NCBI GenBank assembly: GCA_947584295.1
Contig: CANPWM010000001.1
Coordinates: 79,049 to 143,048 of the forward strand
From: an uncultured Oscillospiraceae bacterium
GTDB taxonomy: Bacteria; Bacillota; Clostridia; Oscillospirales; Oscillospiraceae
Direction: 5' to 3'
Length of the DNA stretch: 64,000 bases
Shown here: piece after piece, positions 1 through 9,615 of the stretch
How positions within the stretch are numbered: position 1 is the stretch's first letter
Layout: every line of letters starts with the position of its first letter
Translations under genes and position numbers: made by a program
Notes under the pieces: generated by a model
The model's input: only the letters and a program-made list of their open reading frames with translations
The model's database searches: none
What the model was told of the DNA's origin: nothing

Positions 1-518
1 CGGAGGAGATCGAGCGCCGCGTCATGAAGGCCGCCCGCTTCTGCGGCGTGGGGGAGGAGCTGCTGGATCGCGCCCCCTTCGACCTGTCCGGCGGCCAGAA
101 GCGCCGGGTGGCTATCGCCGGCGTCATCGCCATGCTGCCGGAGGTGCTGGTTTTGGACGAACCTATGGCCGGTCTTGACCCCCGGGGCCGGGAGGAGATC
201 ATGGAGAATATCCTTGCCTACCACGACGAGACCGGCGCCGCCATCGTCATCGTCACCCACTCCATGGAGGAGGCCGCCCGCCACGCCAGCCGTATGGCCG
301 TGCTGGAGCATGGCACCGTGGCCCTGTCCGGCACGCCGGAGGAGGTCTTTTCCCACGGGGAGGAGCTGCGCCGCATGGGCCTCGCCACCCCCGTCATGAC
401 CGACGTGGCCGATAAATTATGTAAACTTGGCGTGAAGCTCCCCGGCACCGTCTACACCGTGGAGCAGATGGTCAACGCCCTGTTGGCGCTGGAAGGGGGG
501 CGGCACGATGCTCCGTGA
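1..518 (+). CDS. ecfA2: Energy-coupling factor transporter ATPase, C-terminal part
   Basis: The reading frame enters the window at base 3, so the N-terminus with Walker A lies upstream. Visible in order are the ABC signature LSGGQKRRVAIAG, Walker B VLVLDEPMAGLD, the H-loop IVTHSMEEA and the C-terminal extension typical of ECF ATPases. EcfA subunits sit in the cytoplasm, hydrolyse ATP and drive vitamin or metal uptake through EcfT and exchangeable S components. The stop overlaps the ecfT start by 11 bases, so the two are translationally coupled. EcfA2 rather than EcfA1 is inferred from its place immediately before ecfT. Confidence 0.93.
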   Translation, partial: EEIERRVMKAARFCGVGEELLDRAPFDLSGGQKRRVAIAGVIAMLPEVLVLDEPMAGLDPRGREEIMENILAYHDETGAAIVIVTHSMEEAARHASRMAVLEHGTVALSGTPEEVFSHGEELRRMGLATPVMTDVADKLCKLGVKLPGTVYTVEQMVNALLALEGGRHDAP

Positions 519-1311
519 CATCACCCTGGGCCAGTATTTCCCCGGCACCACCGTGGTCCACCGGCTGGATCCCCGGACGAAGATCCTGATGGTGGTGCTC
601 TATATCGCCGCCCTGTTCAACGCCAAAAACTGGATATCCTACGCCGTAGTTCTGGCGTTCCTGGTCTTTGCCATCGCCGTCTCCCGGATCCGCCTGTCCG
701 CCATGCTGAGGGGCCTGAAGCCCGTAGTCTTTATCGTGGTGCTGACGTCCCTTCTGAACCTCTTTTACGCCCGGGGGGAGCCCATCGCCCACTGGTGGAT
801 CTTCACCATCACCCGGGAGGGCATCAAGGCCGCGATCCTCATGGCCGCCAGACTCATCATGCTGGTGATGGGGACGTTCATGCTGACCTATACCACCTCT
901 CCAATTATGTTAACCTACGGGCTGGAGCTTCTGATGAACCCCTTAAAGAAGCTGAAGGTACCCGTTCACGAGCTGGCCATGATGATGAGCATGGCCCTCC
1001 GGCTGATCCCCACCTTGATCGAGGAGACGGACAAGATCATGTCCGCCCAGAAGGCCCGGGGCGCGGAGTTCGACACCGGCAATCTCATCGAGAAGGCCAA
1101 GGCCATGCTGCCGGTGCTGGTGCCGCTGTTCCTGTCCTCATTCCGCAGGGCCGACGAGCTGGCCACCGCCATGGAGGCCCGCTGTTACCACGGCGGGGAG
1201 GGGCGCACCCGCCTCAACGTGCTGAAATTCGCCCAACGGGACTATCTGGCCTTCGCCGCGGGCCTGCTGCTCCTGGCGGCGGTGATCGCCCTAAAGGGGT
1301 TTGGCCTATGA
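508..1311 (+). CDS. ecfT: Energy-coupling factor transporter transmembrane protein EcfT
   Basis: A 267-residue membrane protein with about five hydrophobic segments, the last ending at the C-terminus. The cytoplasmic coupling helices carry the two EcfT signature sites, QKARGAEFD (about residue 183) and MEARCYHGG (about residue 235). The second has Cys where the consensus ARG triplet has Gly. EcfT scaffolds the EcfA1/EcfA2 ATPases and binds S components for vitamins such as riboflavin, biotin or folate. The substrate cannot be told because no S component lies in the window. The start overlaps ecfA2, and the stop shares ATGA with truA. Confidence 0.95.
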   Translation: MLRDITLGQYFPGTTVVHRLDPRTKILMVVLYIAALFNAKNWISYAVVLAFLVFAIAVSRIRLSAMLRGLKPVVFIVVLTSLLNLFYARGEPIAHWWIFTITREGIKAAILMAARLIMLVMGTFMLTYTTSPIMLTYGLELLMNPLKKLKVPVHELAMMMSMALRLIPTLIEETDKIMSAQKARGAEFDTGNLIEKAKAMLPVLVPLFLSSFRRADELATAMEARCYHGGEGRTRLNVLKFAQRDYLAFAAGLLLLAAVIALKGFGL

Positions 1312-2090
1312 GAAACATCGCCCTGAAGCTCCGCTACGACGGCACCGCCTACCACGGCTGGCAGGTGCAGAAAAACGACGTGACGGTGGCGGAGACCGTG
1401 GAAAACGCCCTCTATAAGCTCACCGGCCAGCGGGCGCGGGTCACCGGCTGCGGCAGGACGGACGCCGGGGTACACGCCCTCAACTACTGCGCTAACTTCA
1501 AGTCCGACTGCAACATTCCCGCCCAGCGGTTCCCCCTGGCGCTGAACTCCCGGCTGCCGGAGGATATCGCCTGCCTGGACGCGGTGGACGCCCCGGAGGA
1601 TTTCAACGCCATTCTCTCCTGCCGGAAGAAGGAGTACACCTACCGGATCATGAACACCCGTATCCCCGACCCCTTCGCCCGGAACCGGGCGTACTTCTAC
1701 CCCTCCCCGCTGCGGGTGGACGTGATGAAGGCCGCCGCGGCCCAATTCGTGGGTACTCACGATTTTGCCGCCGTCCGTTCCGTGGGGACGGAGACAAAGA
1801 CCACGGTGCGCACCGTCTACTGGTGCGAGATCGAGGCGGACGGCCCCCTGATCTCTATGCGCGTCTGCGCCGACGGGTTCCTCTACAACATGGTGCGGGC
1901 CATCATGGGTACGGTCATCTACTGCGCCGAGGGGAAGCTGCGGCCCGAGGAGCTGCCGGCCCTGCTGGAGAGCCGTGACCGCCGCCTCACCGGCCCCACG
2001 GTGCCGCCCCAGGGGCTTTATCTCAGCCGCGTCTGGTACGACGGCCCGGTGGGGGAGATGATGGCCCGGCCCTCCGGCCGGGAGCTGTAA
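1308..2090 (+). CDS. truA: tRNA pseudouridine(38-40) synthase TruA
   Basis: A 260-residue enzyme that isomerises uridines 38-40 in the tRNA anticodon stem-loop. The N-terminus has LKLRYDGTAYHGWQVQ. The catalytic Asp is residue 52 in GRTDAGVHAL, and the C-terminal half has GFLYNMVRAIMGT. The ATG lies inside the ATGA overlap with the ecfT stop, the usual coupling in ecfA1-ecfA2-ecfT-truA operons of Firmicutes. The open frame runs further upstream, but those codons lie inside ecfT and are not family sequence. Length is normal for the family. Confidence 0.96.
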   Translation: MRNIALKLRYDGTAYHGWQVQKNDVTVAETVENALYKLTGQRARVTGCGRTDAGVHALNYCANFKSDCNIPAQRFPLALNSRLPEDIACLDAVDAPEDFNAILSCRKKEYTYRIMNTRIPDPFARNRAYFYPSPLRVDVMKAAAAQFVGTHDFAAVRSVGTETKTTVRTVYWCEIEADGPLISMRVCADGFLYNMVRAIMGTVIYCAEGKLRPEELPALLESRDRRLTGPTVPPQGLYLSRVWYDGPVGEMMARPSGREL

Positions 2091-2108
2091 CTATTCGTAT
2101 TTCTTTAT

Positions 2109-2137
2109 TTGCAAAAAGTTCAAATATGTGCTATAAT
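2109..2137 (+). promoter_or_regulatory. Sigma-A-type promoter for the DUF5711 gene
   Basis: TTGCAA at 2109-2114, a 17-base spacer and a perfect TATAAT at 2132-2137. It lies 19 bases after the truA stop and about 107 bases before the next start codon. The leader is GC-rich and can fold a hairpin near 2180-2199. Confidence 0.75.
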
Positions 2138-2244
2138 ATTCTGATAAAATCATTTAGGGAACATCTGGGGCATGCCCGGGGCCGTTTCAAGCGGCCCGAC
2201 GGCCTGCCCGGAGGCCCCGGCGGGAGGCCGGTCAAGGAGACGTC

Positions 2245-3372
2245 ATGGCAAACAGGACAGAGAAGCGGACGAAAAAAAGGAGCGTTTTCAGACTGTTCCT
2301 CATATTGATCCTGCTGGCCGTGGCGCTTTTCGCCGTCTTTCTGGCCATGGTGAGCCAGCGGGACGGCGGGATCCGCGCCTTCTGGCGGGAGCTGCGGGGC
2401 GAAAAGACAGCCACGGAGTTCTTCTTTGAAAACGCCTCCCGGGGGGACGCCGCCGGTATGGATTACTCCCTGGCGGTGGCGGCGGACTCGGGGCTGTATA
2501 TGTTCGACCCCACCGGCGAGATCGCCTTTACCCGCCTCTACGCCTGGCAGGACCAGGCCCTGGCGGCGGCGGGCCAGTACGGCGCTGTCTACGACGTGGG
2601 CGGCGACACGGTGATCTTCTTCAGGGAGGATAAGCTCCTTTCGGAGCTCAGCTCCCCCTATCCCATCGTCTCCGTCTCTGTGAACGACTTAGGCTACGTG
2701 GCCGTCTGCTCCGAGGCCGACGGGTACAAGGGTTCCGTGACGGTGTATAACGCCCTGGGTACGGCCATCTACCGCTGGTCGGCGGGCAACTCCCGCGTCC
2801 TGTCCGCCAGGGTCTCAGGCCGGGATCAGCTCCTGGTGCTGACCATCGGCCCCGGCGGGAGCCGCCTGGTGCTGTTGAAGCTGGACAGCGAGGAGCTTCA
2901 GGCCGAATACACCTTCCCCGGCCTTATGATCGACATGGCCTTCACCGAGTCCGGCGTCACCGCCGTGACCACCACCTCCCTGGTGGGCCTGTCGGGCCAG
3001 CTGGAGGAGCGTTGGATCAAGGACTTTGAGGGCCGGTTCCTGGAGAGCTACGTCCTCTCCGACAAGCTGGCCGTCGTCGCCCTCACCGACTACCAGGTGG
3101 GCGGCGGCAGGACGGTGGAGAGCCTGTCCGCCGGAGGCGGTGTCCGCGGCGCCATCGCCCTGCTGGACGCGCCGCTGGATATGGATATCCGGGAGGGCCG
3201 CGTGGCGGTACTCACCGGCGATCGGGCGACGGTGTATAGCGACGCTTTGGAGGAGACAGCCGCGTATGACTGCGGCTTCGGCGCGGAGCATATCAGCATC
3301 AGGCCTGACGGCTCGGTGATCTGCACCGGCACCTTCTCCGCCTATGTCTACGGCGGCAAGGCGGACGGCTGA
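2245..3372 (+). CDS. Membrane-anchored DUF5711 family protein
   Basis: A 375-residue protein with a basic N-terminus (KRTKKRS), one transmembrane helix at about residues 17-37 and a large extracytoplasmic domain. That domain is rich in short beta strands with Ser/Gly turns and looks like a WD/PQQ-type propeller. This matches the DUF5711 family seen beside cvpA in Oscillospiraceae; no enzymatic motif is visible. The function is unknown. An extracellular sensing or scaffold role is inference only. Its own promoter lies upstream at about 2.1 kb. Confidence 0.75.
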   Translation: MANRTEKRTKKRSVFRLFLILILLAVALFAVFLAMVSQRDGGIRAFWRELRGEKTATEFFFENASRGDAAGMDYSLAVAADSGLYMFDPTGEIAFTRLYAWQDQALAAAGQYGAVYDVGGDTVIFFREDKLLSELSSPYPIVSVSVNDLGYVAVCSEADGYKGSVTVYNALGTAIYRWSAGNSRVLSARVSGRDQLLVLTIGPGGSRLVLLKLDSEELQAEYTFPGLMIDMAFTESGVTAVTTTSLVGLSGQLEERWIKDFEGRFLESYVLSDKLAVVALTDYQVGGGRTVESLSAGGGVRGAIALLDAPLDMDIREGRVAVLTGDRATVYSDALEETAAYDCGFGAEHISIRPDGSVICTGTFSAYVYGGKADG

Positions 3373-3454
3373 AAACGCGGCTGAGGACGCGGCGGAAACA
3401 CGCTGATTTGGGAGAAACGGCTTATCTGGAATTTGGAAAAAGGAGATTTCCCCT

Positions 3455-4174
3455 ATGAGCTTGGTGATTGATATCGTCCTGGCGGGCATCGTGGCCTTTT
3501 GCGGATGGAGGGGCTTCCGCACGGGGATAATAAACGGCGTTTGCGGGATCTTAGCGGTGGTGATCGCCCTCTACGGGGCGAACCTGCTGGCGGAGGCGTT
3601 CTATACGGAGTTTTCCGACATCGTGGAGCCCTTCGCCCTCAGCGTGGTGGAAAAGGCCGTGGGCGGCGGCAGTCCCGAGGAAAACGGGACAGGCGACGGC
3701 GCGGAGAGCAATACCCTCACCGTAGAGGAGCGGGAGAAGCTGGACGTCTACACCGTCTCCAAGGAGGTCATGGGGAGGCTGGGCTTCTCCGGCGGGGCCT
3801 CCGAGGGCATCGCCCGGGACGTGGCCTCCACCCACGCCAAGGTCAACAACGCCATGGAGGAGGAGCTGACGGCCCAGGTGTGCGCCCGGGCGGCCTTCGT
3901 GGCCCTTTTCTCCATCGCCTTTATCCTCATCGCCATCATCTTCTCCGTCATCGGCAACATCGCCGATCTGAGCTTCGGCCTTCCCGGCCATGAGAATCTC
4001 AACCACATCACCGGGGCGGCCCTGGGCGTGATCCGGGGACTGCTCATTATCCTGGCCATCGGCTGTATCGGCAGATACCTGGGGCTTTTGATCCCCGCCG
4101 CCGTCACCGATAAGACGCTTCTCTACCAAAAGCTGTTGGCGACCAACAAGATCGCGGAGCTTTTGAACATCTGA
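3455..4174 (+). CDS. CvpA family membrane protein
   Basis: A 239-residue protein with the CvpA layout: an N-terminal hydrophobic hairpin (about residues 3-45), an acidic loop, and two further helices (about 150-175 and 193-215). The opening VIDIVLAGIVAFCGWRGFRTG is characteristic. The E. coli founder is needed for colicin V production, while in Firmicutes the role is undefined and envelope-related. The insert at residues 70-140 (GDGAESNTLTVEEREKL and following) is longer than in the minimal family. An AAAAAGGAG ribosome site precedes the ATG. Confidence 0.85.
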   Translation: MSLVIDIVLAGIVAFCGWRGFRTGIINGVCGILAVVIALYGANLLAEAFYTEFSDIVEPFALSVVEKAVGGGSPEENGTGDGAESNTLTVEEREKLDVYTVSKEVMGRLGFSGGASEGIARDVASTHAKVNNAMEEELTAQVCARAAFVALFSIAFILIAIIFSVIGNIADLSFGLPGHENLNHITGAALGVIRGLLIILAIGCIGRYLGLLIPAAVTDKTLLYQKLLATNKIAELLNI

Positions 4175-4305
4175 CCTCTCCCGGCGGGGGCTTCGTCTCC
4201 AAAATGCCCTACCGGGCTTGAAAAGGGGAACGTACACGACCTGCCCTCAGGGGCGGGAGCCGTGTTTTGTATATCGACTGCTGGTTTAAGGAAGAAGGTA
4301 AGATC

Positions 4306-6630
4306 ATGGAACCTGCACTGTGCGCCCGTTGTCATAAAAACGTGGCGGTGATCTACGTGACGAAAATCGAGAACGGCAAGACCTCCAGCGAGGGCCTGTG
4401 CCTGAAGTGCGCCCGTGAGCTGGGCATGAAGCCGGTGGACGACTTCATGCAGAAGATGGGCATTACCGACGACGACATCGAAAACATGGCCGGCGAGATG
4501 ATGGAGGCCCTGAACGGGGCGGAAAATCTGCCGGAGAGCGGCGAGGACGACGGCGAGGACGACTCCGGCAAGACGGCCACCTTCCCGTTTTTGGGCAAGC
4601 TCTTCGGCGCCCAGGACATGAACCCCGCCCCCGGCCAGGGGAGCGGCAGCGCCGACAAGGGCGGCGACAAGCGCCAGCATAAGGATCGGGACAGGAAGCG
4701 CAAGTACCTGGACACCTACTGCATCTCCCTGACGAACCGCGCCCGGGAGGGCAAGCTTGACCGCATCGTGGGCCGTGAGGAGGAGATGGAGCGGGTCATT
4801 CAGATTTTGAACCGCCGCCAGAAGAACAACCCCTGCCTCATCGGCGAACCGGGCGTGGGCAAGACGGCCATCGCCGAGGGCCTGGCGATCCGCATCAACG
4901 AGGGCGACGTCCCCTATAAGCTCCGGGATAAGGAGGTCTACCTGCTGGATCTGACCAGCCTGGTGGCCGGTACCCAGTTCCGGGGCCAGTTCGAGTCCCG
5001 CATGAAGGGCCTCATCGAAGAGATCAAGACCGTGGGCAACATCATCTTGGTCATCGACGAGGTACACACCCTGGTGGGCGCGGGGGACGCGGAGGGCAGC
5101 ATGAACGCCGCCAACATCTTAAAGCCCGCCCTGTCCCGGGGGGAGATCCAGGTCATCGGGGCCACCACCTTCAACGAGTACAGAAAGCACATCGAGAAGG
5201 ACTCCGCCCTGGAGCGCCGCTTCCAGCCGGTGACGGTCACGGAGCCGTCCATCGAGGAATCCATCAACATCATCAAGGGCATCGCCCACTACTACGAGCA
5301 GTACCACGGCGTGAAGATCTCCGACGCCATGTGCCGTCAGGCCGTGCTGCTGTCCGAGCGGTACATCACCGACCGCTTCCTGCCGGACAAGGCCATCGAC
5401 CTTATCGACGAGGCCTGCTCCGACGTGAATTTGAAATGCAAGAACTATGCCCGTCTGGCGGAGATCGACCGGGAGCTGGCGGACATCGCCAAGGAGCGGG
5501 ATATGCTCCTGGAGCGCCCGGAGTCCGACTCCAGCCCCTATGTGGAGGAGGACTACGCCCGCCTTGCCAAGCTGCGGGGCCGGGAGATCGCCATCGCCGA
5601 CGAGAAGCAGCGGCTCCAGGCCCAGGGTATGCCGGAGCTGGGTATGGACAACTTCGCCCGCATCATCGAGCTGTGGACGAAGATCCCCGCTTCCACTATC
5701 CGGGAGGACGAGCATGAGAGGCTGGCGCACCTGGCGGACCGCCTGCGCCAGCACATCGTCGGCCAGGACGAGGCCGTGGACGCGGTCTGCGCCGCCATCA
5801 AGCGCAACCGGGTGGGCATCTCCATGAAGCACAAGCCCGTCAGCTTCATCTTCGTGGGTTCCACCGGCGTTGGCAAGACGGAGCTTGTGAAGCGCCTGGC
5901 CGCCGATATGTTCCAAAACCCCGAGTCTTTGATAAGGCTCGATATGTCGGAATTTATGGAGAAATTCGCCGTCTCCCGGATCATCGGCTCGCCCCCGGGC
6001 TATGTGGGCTACGACGAGGCAGGTCAGCTCACTGAGAAGATCCGCCGCCGCCCGTACAGCGTTGTGCTTTTTGACGAGATCGAAAAGGCCCACCCGGACG
6101 TGATGAATATCCTCCTGCAAATTTTGGACGACGGGCGCATCACCGACGCCCAGGGCCGGGTGGTCAACTTTGAAAACACCATCATCATCATGACCACCAA
6201 CGCCGGGTCTGACCGGCGCGGCTCCGGCACCGTGGGCTTCGGCACCACCGCCCGGGATCAGGATAGGGAGCGGGTCATGAAGGCCCTGCGGGACTTCCTG
6301 CGGCCGGAGTTCATCAACCGGGTGGACGAGGTGGTGTACTTCAACCGTCTCAGCGAGGAGAATTTCCGGGCCATCGCCGTGCTGATGCTGGAGGAGCTGA
6401 AGGCGGGCCTTGCGGAGAAGGCCATGACCTTCGTCTGGGACGACTCCGTTATCGACTACCTGGTGCGCAAGTCCTACTCCGCCGAATACGGGGCCAGGAA
6501 CCTCCGGCGCACGATCCAGAAGGACATCGAGGATCGGCTGGCCGCCGAGCTGATCGACAACTACCAGCGGGAGCTTACCCGCGTGGGCGTCTCCGCCCAG
6601 GGGGACGAGATCACCGTGATCATCGCCTGA
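4306..6630 (+). CDS. clpE: ClpE-type ATP-dependent Clp protease ATP-binding subunit
   Basis: A 774-residue Hsp100 unfoldase. The N-terminus carries a treble-clef zinc finger (Cys6, Cys9, Cys32, Cys35) of the ClpE/McsA type instead of ClpC N-repeats, followed by an acidic linker. The first AAA+ domain has Walker A GEPGVGKT near residue 180. A short coiled middle domain follows, and the second AAA+ domain has Walker A GSTGVGKT near 520. ClpE hexamers unfold damaged proteins for ClpP during stress. The ATG was chosen because AAGGAAGAAGG lies just upstream and the zinc finger begins six residues later; an upstream TTG adds 13 residues of no family likeness. No CtsR box was found in the 130-base gap. 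Confidence 0.92.
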   Translation: MEPALCARCHKNVAVIYVTKIENGKTSSEGLCLKCARELGMKPVDDFMQKMGITDDDIENMAGEMMEALNGAENLPESGEDDGEDDSGKTATFPFLGKLFGAQDMNPAPGQGSGSADKGGDKRQHKDRDRKRKYLDTYCISLTNRAREGKLDRIVGREEEMERVIQILNRRQKNNPCLIGEPGVGKTAIAEGLAIRINEGDVPYKLRDKEVYLLDLTSLVAGTQFRGQFESRMKGLIEEIKTVGNIILVIDEVHTLVGAGDAEGSMNAANILKPALSRGEIQVIGATTFNEYRKHIEKDSALERRFQPVTVTEPSIEESINIIKGIAHYYEQYHGVKISDAMCRQAVLLSERYITDRFLPDKAIDLIDEACSDVNLKCKNYARLAEIDRELADIAKERDMLLERPESDSSPYVEEDYARLAKLRGREIAIADEKQRLQAQGMPELGMDNFARIIELWTKIPASTIREDEHERLAHLADRLRQHIVGQDEAVDAVCAAIKRNRVGISMKHKPVSFIFVGSTGVGKTELVKRLAADMFQNPESLIRLDMSEFMEKFAVSRIIGSPPGYVGYDEAGQLTEKIRRRPYSVVLFDEIEKAHPDVMNILLQILDDGRITDAQGRVVNFENTIIIMTTNAGSDRRGSGTVGFGTTARDQDRERVMKALRDFLRPEFINRVDEVVYFNRLSEENFRAIAVLMLEELKAGLAEKAMTFVWDDSVIDYLVRKSYSAEYGARNLRRTIQKDIEDRLAAELIDNYQRELTRVGVSAQGDEITVIIA

Positions 6631-6647
6631 CAACACCATACAAGCTG

Positions 6648-6679
6648 CCATAAAGCCGGGGCCTTCCCCGGCTTTATGG
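6648..6679. terminator. Perfect 14-bp hairpin after clpE
   Basis: CCATAAAGCCGGGG, a 4-base loop and its exact complement form a 32-base palindrome 17 bases after the clpE stop and 20 bases before the rlmD start. Neither side has a long T-tract, so it may be an attenuator or RNA-stability element rather than a strict terminator. Confidence 0.6.
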
Positions 6680-6699
6680 GGATAAAGAGAGCGCCGTCT

Positions 6700-8082
6700 A
6701 TGAGTGAGCTTAAGAAAAATCAGATCCTCCCCGCCGTCTGCGAGGGCTACTCCGCCGAGGGCGCGGGCGTGGCCCATGTGGACGGTATGGCCGTGTTCGT
6801 CTCCGGCGGCATCGCCGGGGAGAGGTGCGAGATACGCGTCCTGAAGGCCCTGAAAAACCTGGCCTTTGCCCGGGTGGAGCGGATAGTGGAGCCGTCAGCG
6901 GAAAGGGTCGATCCCGGCTGCCCCCACTATCCCGCCTGCGGCGGGTGCGCCACGCGGCATATGAGCTATCCTGAGGAGCTGCGCTTCAAGCGCCAAAAGG
7001 CCCAGGACGCCCTGCGTCGCTTGGGCGGCGCGGATATATCAGTTGACATAATACACGGGGCTGCCCAAACGGAGCGTTACCGGGGCAAGGCCCAGCTGCC
7101 GGTGTCCCTGGGGCCGAAAATCGGCTTTTACCGGGGCAGGAGCCACGATGTCCTTGACGTGCCGGACTGCCGGCTGGAGCCGGAGGCCGTGGCACAGGCC
7201 CGGAGGGCGGTGCTGGACTGGCTGGCCCGCTCCGGCGCGGAGCCCTATGACGAGGCGGCCCACCGTGGCCTTTTGCGGCACCTCTATGTGCGGACAAACG
7301 CCGCCGGGGAGGCGCTGGTATGCCTGGTGGTGAACGCCCCGGCGGAGCGGGAGCTGCCATGCGAGGGGGCGCTGACGGCCCTGCTGAGGGAGGCCCTGCC
7401 AGGGCTTCGGGGCGTGGTGCTGTCGTCCAATACCCGCAGGACGAACGTGATCTTGGGCGAGCAATACCGTACCCTGTGGGGCAGTCCCACCCTGGACGAG
7501 ACGCTGTGCGGCCTCACCTTCCGGCTGTCGGTGCCGTCCTTTTTCCAGGTGAACCGGGAGCAGTGCCGGATCCTCTATGAGCGCGCCCTGGACTTCGCCG
7601 CCCTGACGGGCGAAGAGACGGTGCTGGATCTCTTCTGCGGCATCGGCACCATCTCCCTGTGCGCCGCCAAACGGGCGAAAAGGGTCATCGGCGCGGAGAT
7701 CGTGCCGGAGGCCGTGGAGGACGCCAGGGCCAACGCGGCGCGCAACGGCCTGGAGAACGCGGAGTTTTTCCGCGGCGACGCCGCGGACACCGCCCAGATG
7801 CTGGCCCGCCGGGGCCTCCGTCCCGACGTGGTCATCGTGGATCCGCCCCGCCGGGGGCTGGAGCCCTCCGTCATCGACACCGTGGCCCAGATGGCCCCGG
7901 AGCGCGTGGTCTATGTCTCCTGCGACCCCGCCACCCTGGCCCGGGACGTGAAGCTCTTCGCCGCCCAGGGCTACCAGGCCGTAAAAGCCGAGGCCGTCGA
8001 TATGTTCCCCCGCACCCTCCACGTGGAGACGGTGTGTTTGCTGATCAAATCTCCCGCGGAAAGGGGATACGAAAGATGCTGA
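6700..8082 (+). CDS. rlmD: 23S rRNA (uracil-5-)-methyltransferase, RlmD/RumA family
   Basis: A 460-residue class I SAM methyltransferase that makes 5-methyluridine in 23S rRNA. A TRAM domain covers about residues 1-55. Iron-sulfur cysteines appear in CPHYPACGGC, with a probable fourth Cys in VPDCRLE. The SAM motif VLDLFCGIGTISLCAAK, DPPRRGLEP and the nucleophile motif YVSCDPATLARD are all intact. The ATG at 6700 is preferred over 6676 because the latter lies within the hairpin arm. Whether it modifies U1939 or U747 cannot be read from sequence. The stop overlaps the next gene by 7 bases. Confidence 0.92.
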   Translation: MSELKKNQILPAVCEGYSAEGAGVAHVDGMAVFVSGGIAGERCEIRVLKALKNLAFARVERIVEPSAERVDPGCPHYPACGGCATRHMSYPEELRFKRQKAQDALRRLGGADISVDIIHGAAQTERYRGKAQLPVSLGPKIGFYRGRSHDVLDVPDCRLEPEAVAQARRAVLDWLARSGAEPYDEAAHRGLLRHLYVRTNAAGEALVCLVVNAPAERELPCEGALTALLREALPGLRGVVLSSNTRRTNVILGEQYRTLWGSPTLDETLCGLTFRLSVPSFFQVNREQCRILYERALDFAALTGEETVLDLFCGIGTISLCAAKRAKRVIGAEIVPEAVEDARANAARNGLENAEFFRGDAADTAQMLARRGLRPDVVIVDPPRRGLEPSVIDTVAQMAPERVVYVSCDPATLARDVKLFAAQGYQAVKAEAVDMFPRTLHVETVCLLIKSPAERGYERC

Positions 8083-8873
8083 AATTCGGTATGCCCACGC
8101 TGATCGAGCTTCCCTGCTTGGAGGACTGCGCGGCCAAGTGCCGGGAGCTGGGCCTTGATTTTGTGGAGCTTAACATGAATCTGCCCCAGTATCAGCCGGG
8201 GGAGATAGACCCCGCCCGGTGCCGGGAGATCGCGGAGAAATACGGGATCTTTTACACCATTCACCTGGACGAGAACCTGAACGTCAGCGACTTTAACCCC
8301 TATATCGCCCAGGGGTACAGGCGCACGGCGGCGGAGGCGATCGAGCTTGCCAAAGGGCTGGGCGTCCCTGTTTTGAATATGCACCTGGCAAAAGGCGTCT
8401 ATTTCACCCTGCCGGAAAGAAAGGTCTACCTATTTGACCAGTACAGGGAGCGGTATCTTGCCAGCGTCGCCGCCTTCAGGACGATGTGCCAGGAGGAAAT
8501 CGGCGGCGCGGGGATTACCGTATGTGTGGAGAACTGCGACGGCTATACGGATTTTCAAAAGGAGGCCCTGAAGCTTCTGCTGGGTTCCCCGGTGTTCGGC
8601 CTGACCTTTGACGTGGGCCATGACCACGGCTGCGGCGGCCTGGACGAAGGCTTTATCCTGGGGCATATCTCCCGCCTTGTCCATATGCACCTGCACGACG
8701 CCCTGGGGAAGAAAAACCATCTGGCCCTGGGGGCGGGGGAGATCGACCTTGCAAAATATCTGGCTATGGCGGAAAAGCGCGGCCTCCGGGTGGTGCTGGA
8801 GACGAAAACCGTGGCGGGGCTGACGCGATCTGTGGAGTGGGTGAGAAATTATAGGAACGCAACCAACGGTTGA
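8076..8873 (+). CDS. Sugar phosphate isomerase/epimerase family TIM barrel
   Basis: A 265-residue xylose-isomerase-like TIM barrel (AP endonuclease 2 superfamily). Candidate metal ligands and active-site positions lie on successive strands: VENCDGY, LTFDVGHDHG, HMHLHDALG and VVLETKT. Members isomerise or epimerise sugars and related metabolites, but the substrate cannot be read from the sequence. It overlaps the rlmD stop by 7 bases, so it is probably co-translated although functionally unrelated. A ribosome site AAGGGG lies 11 bases upstream. The stop codon falls inside an 11-bp tandem duplication that precedes the next gene. Confidence 0.85.
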   Translation: MLKFGMPTLIELPCLEDCAAKCRELGLDFVELNMNLPQYQPGEIDPARCREIAEKYGIFYTIHLDENLNVSDFNPYIAQGYRRTAAEAIELAKGLGVPVLNMHLAKGVYFTLPERKVYLFDQYRERYLASVAAFRTMCQEEIGGAGITVCVENCDGYTDFQKEALKLLLGSPVFGLTFDVGHDHGCGGLDEGFILGHISRLVHMHLHDALGKKNHLALGAGEIDLAKYLAMAEKRGLRVVLETKTVAGLTRSVEWVRNYRNATNG

Positions 8874-8888
8874 CAGACGGTTGACAGA
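8867..8888 (+). repeat. Tandem 11-bp duplication with two TTGACA boxes
   Basis: CGGTTGACAGA occurs twice back to back, giving consensus -35 hexamers at 8870-8875 and 8881-8886. The arms ACCAAC (8862-8867) and GTTGGT (8891-8896) flank it as an inverted repeat. A TAGGAT box follows at 8919-8924, but its spacing is too long for a classical promoter with either -35. It lies 70 bases before an XRE-type regulator and is a candidate autoregulatory site. Confidence 0.55.
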
Positions 8889-8955
8889 TAGTTGGTGGAG
8901 CGCAACCGGGCCTTGTGGTAGGATAGAGGTACCTGAAAACAAGGAGGCGCTGGAT

Positions 8956-9579
8956 ATGAGCTTAGGCGAAAACATACGGGCCAGGCGGGAGCAGTTAAAG
9001 CTCTCCCAGGAGGTGGTGGCGGAGCGGCTGGGCGTGAGCCGCCAGGCCGTCTCCAAGTGGGAGACGGGGCGATCCGAACCCACGGCGGCCAATCTGGTGG
9101 AGCTGACAAAGCTGCTGGAGACAGACCTCTCAGAGCTGGTGGAGGGGCCGAAGGACGCGGCAACGCCGCCGGAGGACAGGAAAAAGCCCAATCCGATCCT
9201 GCGGACGAACCTGACCCGGTGGGCGATCATTCTGCAGGCCAGCTTTCTAAAGGGTTCCGCCACGGCCATCTATGATTACAACCGCATTAAGGCCGACACG
9301 CCCTCCAAGGCGCTTCTGATCCCGGTTTTCTTAGAGCTGATCCTGCTGGCCGCCTGCTCCGTATGGATGGCGTCCAACCACCGCTTTACGCCCGACCCCG
9401 GGCAGCGGCGGAAAAACGCGTATATCGAGACGGCCTACTGCGCCCTCCAGGCCCTTTTGGGGCTTCTGGATATCCGCTTCGGCATGGGATTGTTGGGCGC
9501 CCTTCTCATCATCGCCGTGGGGCTTGTCTACATACTGTATATCAACCCAAAATTCATGGGCCGGAAGCTGACAAAATAA
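8956..9579 (+). CDS. XRE-family regulator with C-terminal membrane domain
   Basis: A 207-residue protein. Residues 4-60 form a Cro/CI helix-turn-helix (REQLKLSQEVVAERLGVSRQ and SKWETGRSEP), the common Clostridia type. After a charged linker come two to three hydrophobic segments (about 110-135, 155-180 and 182-202). This layout suggests a membrane-tethered DNA-binding protein responding to an envelope signal, which is inference. AAGGAGG sits 9 bases before the ATG; the frame extends further up without likeness to the family. No partner gene overlaps it. Confidence 0.85.
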   Translation: MSLGENIRARREQLKLSQEVVAERLGVSRQAVSKWETGRSEPTAANLVELTKLLETDLSELVEGPKDAATPPEDRKKPNPILRTNLTRWAIILQASFLKGSATAIYDYNRIKADTPSKALLIPVFLELILLAACSVWMASNHRFTPDPGQRRKNAYIETAYCALQALLGLLDIRFGMGLLGALLIIAVGLVYILYINPKFMGRKLTK

Positions 9580-9615
9580 AGACATGGAAAGTAACTACAC
9601 AGGAGGAAAACGGGT

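Noticed and set aside
795..1307. Open frame upstream of and in phase with truA, giving a 431-codon protein
   Set aside because: The extra codons lie out of frame inside ecfT and are low-complexity Gly/Arg/His sequence; the ATGA overlap at 1308 is the natural start.
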